Below, piece after piece: positions 1 through 10,196 of a stretch of DNA of 64,000 nucleotides. Below the pieces are notes generated by a model that was given only the letters and a program-made list of their open reading frames with translations, was not told the DNA's origin and searched no databases. The stretch is from Miscanthus floridulus (taxonomy: Eukaryota; Streptophyta; Magnoliopsida; Poales; Poaceae), in NCBI RefSeq assembly GCF_019320115.1, contig NC_089591.1, positions 59,013,702 to 59,077,701 on the forward strand, written 5' to 3'. Position numbers and translations under genes: made by a program. Within the stretch, counting starts at the first letter, position 1, and each line of letters begins with the position of its first letter.

Positions 1-217
1 TGCGTTGGATTGATTATGATCTGCTCTGTTCTCTCTTTTGACAAGAGCATTGCCCTCCTTCATATAGTCAGGAGGCCAGAGTCCTAGTCGGTTTACAATG
101 AGATTTCCTAGTAGGATTACTTGATAGTTCTACTACTAAAATTTACATGGGAAGAATCCTAGTTGAACTAGATTTTCTCTCTCCCTTGCGGGGTATCCTG
201 TGGGTCCCGTATCGACA
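1..217 (-). repeat. 3' LTR of element A, partial
   Basis: Near-identical to 13437-13653. It ends (plus strand) in ATCGACA directly next to the PPT. The remaining roughly 170 bases of this LTR lie beyond the window start. Confidence 0.95.
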
Positions 218-228
218 AGCCCCCGAGC
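218..228 (-). other. Polypurine tract of element A
   Basis: On the minus strand this reads GCTCGGGGGCT and abuts the 3' LTR start TGTCGATAC. It is the expected plus-strand primer for reverse transcription. Element B has a very similar tract (48305-48321). Confidence 0.8.
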
Positions 229-346
229 ACTTCATGGTTGAGCTCTGAAAGTCTCGCTCTGTCCCTTCAAGTCTTGTTGAGTAGGAATAAGATGTCATCC
301 GAGTGCTTTCTGGAGTGAAACCTTGTAGCGCTTCTTAGGATCTTTG

Positions 347-632
347 AGTGGTGAGTGCTTTTCTGAAGAAAAAATACATTCATCTGGTTGTAGCCCCCGA
401 GCCTCTTGCTATTTGGAACAAGGAGCTGGAGGATCTTGTCTTGAAGTTGTTCCGATTGTTCGTTGAAGTTTTATCAAAAAGAACTCGAATATGGCTCGTT
501 CTGGGTTCTTTTTGTCGTAATGTCTTGAAATGGTCTGTGTTGAGGAAGTCTTTTGGTGACGTGTGCTTTTTCAAAGAAAAAGTGCACTCACTGAATGTAG
601 CCCCCGAGCCTCTTGCTATTTGGAACAAAAAG
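347..632. repeat. Two copies of a ~75-bp repeat carrying a PPT-like core
   Basis: Segments 347-425 and 556-632 share a T/A-rich start and a 20-base core TAGCCCCCGAGCCTCTTGCT (391-410 and 598-617). A third copy lies at 6057-6134 (core 6101-6120). On the element's coding strand the core ends in CTCGGGGGCTA, which resembles its own PPT. The copies sit in the non-coding stretch between the antisense gene and the 3' LTR, and beyond the other end of the antisense gene. No protein is supported here; short ORFs across the repeat are incidental. Confidence 0.75.
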
Positions 633-2297
633 TTGGAGGGTCTTGATCCTTTATGTTGTTTGAAAGTTTGTGTTCTGAAGTAGTCCCCAAGACTTGGATT
701 AAACCATCGTCCGAGTAGTCTCGCGGCATCCTTCCGAAGTGGCCTTTTAGTCTTGGATTAAACCATCATCCGAGTAGTTTTGCGGCATGTAGCCTCCGAG
801 CTTATGTCCAGGTTCCTTTTTGGTGAAATTGCACTCACTGAGTGTACTAGCCTCGTGCTTTTGGGTTTATCACGCAGCTCCGCGCTTTCTCCGAGTTCTT
901 CTCTTTAGAAAAGAAGTCGGATGAAGAGTCTTGATGTATCGTCGTCGTTGTAGTCTTGAGTTTCTTGTATTCTTGGTCCTTTGTCTTTGGTTCCGAGCCT
1001 CCGGAATTAGTTGAAATGAAAACCGGGTTCCCTAGCTTAGTGTTGATTAGGCTATGGTGCTGGTCGAGCCTCCGAGCGTATGTCCGTGTTGTTTTGTTCA
1101 GGAAGAAATCGGATGCGAGGTCCTAGCGTATTCTTTGATGGTCTGCTGTTGCTAGATGTAGTTGTATGGTGGTGGTTGAGTGTAAATGCCTTTTGTTCAC
1201 GGGTTGTACTGTGCTGGTATATTCTTCCGAATATGCCCGTCTTCGAGTACTGCTTCCTCTCGCCTGAGTCATCTATTATTGAGTCATGTCTTTTCACTGT
1301 GTCCTTTGTTAGGCTTATTTCGTTGGTACTCCTAGTCCATGTGCGCCGATCCTTTGGTCTATAAATACTGTCCCGGAGTGCTTGTTTTCATTCATTGGAT
1401 ATTCTGTTGAAACCTTGGTGGTCATGAACATGGTAGTTTGTGAAGTAGAGCAGCCCTCGGGCATGTTTTGTAGTTCCTGTGTGTCTTGTCGTAGCTGGAG
1501 GAAGTCTTGTGATAGGGATTAGAGGTAGGCTAATCCCGCAACAGCATTGTGCTAGGATGTACGTGGTGGTAGTTGGAGGAAGTCTTGTGATGTGGGCTTC
1601 GTTCCTTCATCCGGCAGTTCTGGGTTGATCCTCGTCGTCTGTCTTGAGACCGTCCGGTGCAGATCAACACCATATCCAGCATCACATCGGTCTTGGGTAG
1701 ACAGATGCATGCCGGCCTTCTATGCTCCATGTTGCCCTGCCGTGCTGTCGATTTCCGCCTTGGATGCACTGCGTCCGTCCTTTGAAGAAAACAGTGTAAC
1801 TGATGGCGGTTTGTTCTTCTGAGTAGCAATTTGGGACACGTGGTCGTTCCAGAGCCTAGTCGTGTCCGTGTTCCTCTTTGCTACTTTGCTTTTCATGGTA
1901 CCGAGTTCGTTGGGTCTTGTAAGATTTGTAATCTTCTATTTTTGAAGTCACTTGTAATGTAACGAATCTTGTCTTCTGAGTTGTCTTTGACTTTTCTGTT
2001 GTGATCCCTGTCGTTCGTGAGACTACCGAGTTCTTTCTTACATAACCGGGTTCTTTTGTTCCTCGTGAGGTAGCCCTTTCTTTCTTCTTTCTCTCTTCTT
2101 GGTTTGACGGGTTGTTCTTGTATCAATCTGATAACCCTGCCGTGGCGTTGGACGGATAAGTCTGAAATCTGCCCGTTGGTTTGTACCGTTGTGAGGATTC
2201 GTGCCCTCCGTCGTTTTAGCTGCGTCGGTAAATGGACCGTTGCGTTCCCACATTGTGTTTTAACGGGCTTTGTGGGCCGTTTGTATCACTGAAAAAT
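633..2297. other. Non-coding internal region of element A upstream of the antisense gene
   Basis: T-rich on the plus strand, with recurrent short phrases around CCGAGT/CCGAG. No open frame with a recognisable product is present. It probably holds promoter sequence for the plus-strand gene that starts at 2453. Confidence 0.6.
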
Positions 2298-2307
2298 CTA
2301 TTTAAAG
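2298..2307 (+). promoter_or_regulatory. TATA-like box of antisense gene in element A
   Basis: CTATTTAAAG lies about 150 bases before the ATG at 2453. Between them is a leader with AAACCCTAG and a pyrimidine-rich stretch, as in plant 5' UTRs. This suggests that the antisense gene has its own promoter, independent of the LTRs. That is inferred from sequence only. Confidence 0.55.
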
Positions 2308-2452
2308 ACCTTTTATCTTCTTTTCCCTTGTCGCCCAGCTCTTGCCTTTAAACCCTAGCTCTCAGAAATCCGCCGCCGTCATTGTCGCCATCACCCGAGC
2401 ACCATCATTCTAGCTTCATCTTCCTTAGTGCCTTTTTTGCTTCCGCCAGTTC

Positions 2453-5400
2453 ATGGGAAAGAAGAAAACCGCAAGCAAGTCTCAGGCGACCTTCGTGGAT
2501 GAGGAGTCATCCCTGTCTTTGATTGAAAACCAGGAGGTCGTGGCCATGAGGGCAGCTCAGAAGGTTTGGCCGACTCCAACAACAAGCGAAGACCAGCTGC
2601 GCGAGCTCGTTAGCGACGGCTTGATCCAAAGCAAAGTCATCGCTGAATGGAGAGTTCCGGGCGAGCATCGGGTTTCGGCTCTGGGTCCTGGTGAGATTGT
2701 CCTTTTTGTTTCCTTTGTCCGCGCTGGACTTTGTCTTCCTGCTTCCGCCTTCCTTCATCTGTTTCTTGGTTATTTCGGGGTTAGTCTGAACCATCTAACC
2801 CCCAATGCCATTCTCCATCTTTCTGTTTTTGTTCACCTTTGTGAAGCCTTCCTTGGGATCCCTCCTTCTCTATCTCTTTTTCGCTTTTTCTTTCGTCTGA
2901 AACCTCAACCCCGCCGTGAAGAAACCAGCGCCCTCGGCGGTTGCGGGATTCAGTTTCGCCAGGGTCTCAAAATTAAGTTTTTTGATTATGACCTGGTTGA
3001 TTCTGTCAAAGATTGGCGTGCCGAGTGGTTCTACGCTGCCAATTTGATCCCTTCTCTTGTCGTTCACTCCGGATCTGGTCCTATGGTGAATGACCGATGG
3101 GACAAGAAGCTTGAGTCACCTGCTGAGATTCAAGCGATCCAGCCACTCCTTGATAGGATTAGCATGCTGAAACAGTAGGGTTTGACCGGCTTTGGTATTG
3201 TTTCAAGCTTCCTTCGTCGCCGGGTTCAGCCTTTGAAAGAGCGGGAGCATCTCGGCTTTGAGTATTCTGGGGCCGAGGATCCTTCACGCATGGTCCTAGC
3301 TCTTGAGCTGACCGGTGAGGAGGTACTCAAGCGCCTCCAGAAGATGCTGAAAGGAGTGAGCGTCATTCCTCCTGCCGTCTCTGAGTTCTCGGCCATCAAC
3401 CCACCCCCAGCTATGAGTTGTCTATCTTTTTGTTTGAGTTCTTTATGTACTCTTGCTGCATCCATTCTTGCTTAGCTTTTCCTTGTCTTGGTGTTTTATC
3501 TTTTTTTCACAGGAGCTTGGGTGGAACTTTGTCGATCCGATCCCCCTTGATGTTCTCCCTACCGTGGTGGAGACTGGGGATCGTCTAGCTGGTACTTCTG
3601 CAATTAGTAAGTCTCAAACCTTTACAGCCCTTCCTAGGGTTTCTTTCAGATTTGTTGATGTGTATGAAGAATATGTTCCTCGTCTAGTCCCTCGCGGTCC
3701 TCACAGTGTCCCGAAGAGGGGGTGAATGGACGGGTCTTCATCTGGCTTGCCTGTCTCCAAGAAGCCTCGCAAACCAAGTACTCTCTCAGGTACTCCAGTT
3801 GTTGCTAGCATGCTCTTAGGTGAGCACATTTAATACTCTTTGTTCTTTTATTTTCATGTTTCTCTCTTGAACCGAGTACTTTTCATCTCCTTTTCAGCAG
3901 GTGCTCTGGTTTCGTTGGCTGAGAAAGAAGAGGATGATGAAGTCCCCCTCATCATGCGGCGGTGAGTTGTTTTTCATATTCTTGTTGCATTGAATTTCTC
4001 CTCTTTGTTTTGAATTTTAGTCTTGAACTTTTTGAAGTAATCGGAGGTCGGGTGTGAGTTCTTCCGAGGCTCCCGCGCCGACTTCTTCTGAAGCTCCGGT
4101 GTCGAGTTCTTTGGTTGCCTCTGTCCCGAGCTGTAACGCTCCTCCGGTGCAGAGTTCTCCCACGGCTCCAGCCCCGGCTTCTTCCATGGCTCCATTGTCG
4201 GTTGTCCCGCTCCCGTCGCCGGGTGGTGGGGACGTCTTCATCGTCGTGGTTCCCCCTGCGAGGCTTTCTCGTGGCTTCGCGAAGAAAAAAGTAGTCGGGT
4301 GAGTATATTCTAGCTTTATCTTTTTGGCTTTTATCTTCCTTCCTCTTGTTTTTATTGGTGCTTCCTTTTATCACTTTTCAGTGTTTCGTCTTCTCTAATT
4401 TCTTCATCGACTTCTTCTCTGCCTCCCGCCGTGCCAACGAGTTCTGAACCTCGAGACTCACAACATTCTGTTGATGAAGTCGCCGCGGGGGCTTCAGAGC
4501 TACCTGGCGGAGTTGCGGACTTGGTCGCTCCAGAGGTAACTGTGGCCGTCGCGCCGGGTCCTTCTGAGGGTTTGGCTCTGGCTTCCCTGGAGGTTGCTTT
4601 GGTCGTTCCTTCTTCGCCCCAGCTGGCCTCTCCTTCCCCTTCTCTTGCTTCCGGCGGCCCTTCCTTTTCTGGTGACGTGGTGCAACAGTTCGATGCCACT
4701 CATCGGTTATCGGAGCTGATCGCAGTCTGGGGGAGCTTGTCGACCCTCACGACTTCTTTTGGTGAAAAGCTCCAGGTAGGTTTTACTGCCACTCCTCTTT
4801 TGCATGCTTGTTTTTTCTTCTATCCTTACGCCTTGTTTCTCTTTGCCTCTTTTTGCTCAGTCTTTCTCTCGTGATCATTCTGGCTTCTTTTTCTCATCTG
4901 AAAATGAGAGGAAGTTGTCTTCGGAGGTGGATGCTCTGAAAGCCGATCTTGACCTCCTCCGGGCTGAGTTGGAGACGGAGCGTCAAATGCACCAAAAGGA
5001 GGAGAAAGCCCTTCGCGCCCGGGTAGTGGAGACGGAGAAATAGAGAGATGCTGCGGTGGAGTCTGCGAAGAATGAATGCAAAGGTGCCACGGGTTCTGCC
5101 TGTTTCTTCTTGTATTTTGACTTCTTTTTTCGCTGACTTGTTCTTGGGTGTCCTGTCTAGCTCTCCGAGTTGAGAAGCAGAAGCTCTCGGAGAGTATTGA
5201 TGAAATGAGGGCCCTTGTCTGTTCTAGTCATAATAGAGCTGAGGAGGTAATTACTCATGCTGAGGAAGAACTCGCCCTTGCTAAGCTAATTAGGCGCGGA
5301 GCTGACAAAGATCTTGTGCAGGCCCAAAAAACTATTGAAGGCTTGTCCGGGAAGCTGGCGACGGCTACTGAGAATTAGAATGTTTTGTGGAAATCTTTTC

Positions 5401-5705
5401 ATTCAGTAGCCGATGTCCTCCGGACTCCAGCGGATGACAGGCAATCTTGGGCGCAGTTCATTCCCCGGATTTCGACTCATTTCCAAGAGTTCGCGAAGAG
5501 GTGTGCCCAAGTATGTACCAAGAATGTGCTGGCCCAGGTCCGGGTCCTTGCTCCAGAGGCGCCTCTCTCCAAGATAGCAGAAGAAGCTAAAAGCCAAGAA
5601 TATCTTGACGCCGTTGAGAGGATGGAGTCTGAGGTCGAAGGTCTAGCTAGTAGGGTTGTAGACAGTCTAAATATTGACATTTCCCTTTCTAATGACAACG
5701 CCTGA
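2453..5705 (+). pseudogene. Antisense multi-exon gene of Gypsy element A (putative gypsy-type transposase domain, PF04195-like)
   Basis: It runs opposite to gag-pol and converges with it. The first exon starts MGKKKTASKSQ at 2453. It carries the pattern of the Pfam family called putative gypsy type transposon: GEIVLFVSFVRAGLCLPASAF, then a cysteine-poor block with FLGYFGVSLNHLTPNAI, then WFYAANLI. An in-frame TAG at 3176 interrupts the exon, and the frame continues cleanly to about 3411. Pyrimidine-rich acceptors ending in AG at about 3512, 3900, 4020, 4380, 4860 and 5159 suggest five or six introns. The middle (about 4040-4780) is rich in Ser, Ala, Pro and Val. The last exons (4900-5705) are Glu/Lys/Leu-rich and look like coiled coil, ending at a TGA at 5703. 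Comparable antisense ORFs are known in Tat-type elements; their function is unknown. Exon borders are my estimate. Confidence 0.75.
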
Positions 5706-6179
5706 CTCGATTGAGCATCCCCTTGTAATATTACACTCCTTTTTAAATGAAGATTCTTTATTTTTGTTGATGTATTCTTTGCCTGGGTGCGGTTGAAGTT
5801 ACTTGACTTGCTGAGTACTTTGTCCTGTTCCCGTCTCTGCTCCGTAAAACAACTCTGTGCGTTATTCTGACGAGACCCCTCGATTTGTCGAGTACTTTTC
5901 TTTTCTTCCTCCTTTGTGATCCGTCAAGTGCTTTGTCCGTGCTATAACTTGTTAGATGTAGATCTTTGCGTTAACAACCTTTCACCTGCGCTATGTAAAA
6001 CGACTCGGTATAGAATGTTGCCTTGACAAACTTCGGCATCTGAGTGCTTTCTTGAATGGCGCTTGTGCTTTTTTGAGGAAAAAGTATTCCTATCTGGATG
6101 TAGCCCCCGAGCCTCTTGCTTTTCGGAACAAAGTGCTAGAGGGTCTTTTGAAGTTAAATTTCGGTCGACTCAGCCATTT
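5706..6179. other. Region downstream of antisense gene, element A
   Basis: Probable 3' UTR of the antisense gene (AAATGAAGATTCTTTATTTTTG from about 5745 is a possible polyadenylation region), followed by non-coding sequence. It includes the third copy of the 75-bp PPT-like repeat at 6057-6134. Confidence 0.5.
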
Positions 6180-6850
6180 TGCTTTTTATTTTGGGTGTTA
6201 GCTTTTAGCTACCCTCATCGGCGAGCTCAAGCGTTTTTTCAGCTATTTTGCTCTCGGCCGGGATGCTCAGGCATGTTTTCAGCCATTTTGCTTTTTTGTT
6301 TCGGGTGTTAGCTTTTAGCTACCCTCATCGGCGGGCTCAAGCGTTTTTTCAGCTATTTTGCTCTCGGCCGGGATGCTCAGGCATGTTTTCAGCCATTTTG
6401 CTTTTTTGTTTCGGGTGTTAGCTTTTAGCTACCCTCATCGGCGGGCTCAAGCGTTTTTTTCAGCTATTTTGCTCTCGGCCGGGATGCTCAGGCATGTTTT
6501 CAGCCATTTTGCTTTTTTGTTTCGGTTGTTAGCTTTTAGCTACCCTCATCGGAGGGCTCAAGCATTTTTTCAGCTATTTTGCTCTCGGCCGGGATGCTCA
6601 GGCATGTTTTCAGCCATTTTGCTTTTTTGTTTCGGGTGTTAGCTTTTAGCTACCCTCATCGGCGGGCTCAAGCGTTTTTTAGCTATTTTGCTCTCGGCCG
6701 GGATGCTCAGGCATGTTTTCAGCCATTTTGCTTTTTTGTTTCGGGTGTTAGCTTTTAGCTACCCTCATCGACGGGCTCAAGCGTTTTTTCAGCTATTTTG
6801 CTCTCGGCCAGGATGCTTAGGCATGTTTTCAGCCATTTTGCTTTTTGTTT
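6180..6850. repeat. Six-copy ~110-bp tandem repeat in element A
   Basis: The phrase GTTAGCTTTTAGCTACCCTC recurs with the preceding GGGTGTTA at about 6191, 6301, 6411, 6522, 6632 and 6741, a period of 109-111 bp. Each unit also holds CTCGGCCGGGATGCTCAGGC and TTCAGCCATTTTGC. Copies differ by only a few bases. The array lies between the ends of the two convergent genes. Open frames through it (for example 6063-6642) are by-products of the repeat. Confidence 0.95.
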
Positions 6851-7018
6851 CGTGAAAACAACTCGTTGAAGGTCATGACAAGACATGCTGTGGATGAATG
6901 CCATCTTTATTGATCATGAGTATAAACTACTACATATGTTATTGAAGAGTATTGCTTTTCGTCGATTGTGAACGTTGGTCCCTTGTGGCTTGCATATCTG
7001 TTTTTTCTTGAGTTGTTT

Positions 7019-10000
7019 CTACGCGTAGAATCTTCTTAGCTGGCTGATGTGCCATGTATTGCTGACTTCTTTTCCATCTTCGGTTATTAACTTGTATGTG
7101 CCTGGTCTGGTGACTTTTGTGACAATGAAGGGACCTTCCCATGGACTGAGTAGCTTATATCGTCCGTCAGTCTTCTGTATCCTTCTTAGTACTAAGTCTC
7201 TGACTTGTAGTGATCGAGGTTGGGTACTCTTGTTGTAATGCCGTCTTAAACCTTGTAGGTATCTGGCTGATTGGAGGGTAGCGTTTACTCTGATTTCTTC
7301 TGAGCTGTCGAGTTCTAATCTTCTTATGTGTTCCGCTTCTCCTTCATCGTATTGCTCTATCTTTGGGGATGTCCAGATCAAGTCGGTGGGCAGTACGGCC
7401 TCTGACCCGTAAACTAGGAAGAAAGGTGAGTAGCCTGTTGCTCTGCTTATTTGAGTTCGTAGTCCCCATACTACTTTCGGTAATTCTTCAATCCATTTGG
7501 ACCCATAGTCCACTAGTTCTTCATATAATCTTGGCTTTAATCCAGCTAGTATGAGTCCATTAGCCCTTTCTACTTGTCCGTTGGCCTCTGGATGTGCAAC
7601 AGACGCATAGTCTATACTGAAACCACAGTCTTGTGCCCAGCCCTTGAATTCTGTAGCTGTGAAAGGGGAGCCTAGATCTGTGATGATTCGATTGGGCATG
7701 CCGAAGCGGTGCATAATGTCTTGGATGAACTCGACTGCTTTGGTTGCGCTGTACTTCGCGAGTGGTTTGTATTCAATCCACTTGGTGAATTTGTCGATTG
7801 CTACGAAGATGTACTCGAAGCCGCCTTTTGCTTTTTTCAGGGGCCCTACTTGATCTAGCCCCCAGCAAGAAAAAGGCCAAGCGGGTGGGATGCAGATAAG
7901 ATTGTGAGCTGGTACATGGGCTTGTCTTGCAAACATTTGGCAACCTTTGCATTTTTTGACAAGCTCTTCTGTGTCTTTCAAAGCGGTTGGCCAGTAGAAT
8001 CCGGTGTGAAATGCTTTGCCAACCAGTGTCCTTGAAGCGGCATGATTTCCACAGCAACCTGAGTGTATTTCATCTAGGATTTCTTTGCCTTCTTCAAATG
8101 AGACACATTTTAGTAGTACTCCTGATGATGCTGCTCTTCTGTAGAGTTTATCCCCTACTAGAACGTAGTTTTTGCTTCTGTGAACAACTTGTGTGGCCTC
8201 TGTTTTATCTGCTGGCAGTTTATTTTCTTTGATATAGTCAATGAAAACTTGGGTCCATGAAGTTTTGATTATCAAGATCTGAACGCCTTTAGCCTGAATT
8301 TCATGTGTTGTTTCACCGGGTTGTTTGATAGAGGGAACTAATAGCTCTTCTATGAATACGCTAGGTGGAACTTTTGCTCTGTCTGATCCGAGCTTGGCAA
8401 GGACATCTGCTGCAATGTTGGAATCGCGTAGGACGTGTAAAATTTCTAATCCTTGGAAATGTTTTTCAAGTTTCCGTATTTCAGCACAATAAGCACCCAT
8501 GTTTTCTTTGGTGCAATCCCAATCTTTGTTGACTTGGTTGATGACCACTGCTGAATCGCCGTATACGAGTAATCTTTTTATTCCGAGGGTAATCGCCACT
8601 CGTAGCCCGTGGATGAGGGCTTCATATCCTGCTTCGTTATTTGTAGCTTGCCATAATATCTGAAGGACGTACTTGAGTTGTTTTCCTTCTGGAGAAATGA
8701 GGAGAATGCCTGCACCGGCCCCGCCTAGTTTGAGTGATCCGTCAAAGTACATCTTCCAGTGGTCAAGGATTGTATCTGATAAAGGCTGTTGAATCTCTGT
8801 CCATTCGGCCATGAAATCGACGAGGGCTTGAGATTTGATTGCTTTCCGTGGGGTGAAATTGATGCCAAGAGCTCTAATTTCAACTGCCCACTTGGATATG
8901 CGCCCCGTGGCATCTTTATTGTGTAGGATGTCTCTGAGTGGAAAATCTGTCACCACGGTAATCTTGTGGCTTTCGAAATAGTGGCGAAGCTTCCGTGAGG
9001 TAATGAGTAGAGCGTAGAGTAGTTTTTGTACATGCGGGTACCGGATTTTGGATTCTGACAGTACTTCGCTGATGTAGTATACGGGACGTTGCACTTTATA
9101 CACGCGCCCTTGTTCTTCTCTTTCTATGACTATTGCTGTGCTGATTACGGTAGGAGTTGCCGCAATATATAGCATCATATCTTTATCTTTCTTTGGAGGT
9201 GTCAGGATAGGCGATGAAGTGAGGTATTCTTTAAGTTTTTTGAAAGCTTCGTCGGCCTCTATTGTCCACTCGAACTTGTCTGTCTTCTTTAGTAGTTTAA
9301 AGAAAGGTAACCCCTTTTCGCCGAGTCTTGATATGAAACGGTTGAGGGCCGCCATGCATCCTGTTAGTTTTTGCACATCTTTGACACTTCTAGGTGGGCC
9401 CATTTCTGTTATAGCTCGAATTTGCTTGGTGCTGGCTTTGATCCCGCGCTGACTGACCAAAAATCTGAGTAGTTGTCCTAAGGGAACTCCAAATACACAT
9501 TTATTTGGGTTCAATTTACATCTCCATTTCTTCAAGTTTTCGAAGGTTTGCTTTAAATCTTCAATTACAGTGTCGGGGTTCTTTGTTTTCACCACCACAT
9601 CGTCCACGTATGCCTCCACATTTTCACCGATTTGATTCCCAAGGCAAGTCTGGATAGCTCTTTGGTACGTGGCGCCAGCGTTCTTTAGTCCAAATGACAT
9701 GGTCTTGTAGCAGTAGGCACCAAACGGGGTGATGAAAGATGTCTTGCTCTGGTCTTCTTCTTTTAGTGTGATCTGGTGATATCCTGAATAGCAATCGAGA
9801 AAAGATAATAGCGCAGATCCTGCTGTCGAGTCAACTATCTGGTCAATGCGTGGTAACCCGAACGGATCTTTTGGGCAATGTTTGTTGAGATCTGTGTAAT
9901 CGACGCACATACGCCACTCGTCCGTGTTTTTCTTCTATACAAGGACCGGGTTTGCTAGCCAATCTGGATGAAGGATCTCCTTGATGAATCCGGCTGCCAT

Positions 10001-10196
10001 CAGTTTTGTTATTTCCTTTTTAATTGCTGCCTTCTTGTTGGGTGAGAATTGTCGTAGTCGTTGTTTTACAGGTTTGGAGCTTTTGTTAACATCAATTCTG
10101 TGCTCAGCCAAACTCCCTTGGGACTCCTGGCATGTCGGCTAGCTTCCAAGCGAAGATATCTTTGTTGTCCCGAAGAAAGTTGGTGAGCGCGAGTTC
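7019..10196 (-). pseudogene. pol: Gypsy pol of element A: RT, RNase H, integrase
   Basis: Pol reads minus. The long open part (9910-7019, 963 residues) starts inside the RT at MCVDYTDLN. It shows YVDD at residues 101-104, RNase H from about 385 with YFDG, GYEAL and GDS, an integrase zinc finger H-H-C-C around 615-658 (HSGCCGNH through CKGC), and a catalytic core with Asp686, Asp745 and Glu781 (ITDLGSPFT; GQVERANG). It ends in a C-terminal LRRFYA typical of grass Gypsy pol. The RT N-terminus lies upstream in 9911-10196 but is broken by a one-base shift near 10110 and a TAG at about 9936. The usual residue after ITD is Asn; here it is Leu. The enzyme would copy and integrate the element, but this copy is not translatable as one polyprotein. 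Confidence 0.93.

Noticed and set aside
6063..6642. Open frames across the 110-bp repeat
   Set aside because: They are periodic by-products of the tandem array and are interrupted between units.
6180..6850. CRISPR-like array
   Set aside because: The whole 110-bp unit repeats with no unique spacers, and the context is a plant retrotransposon.
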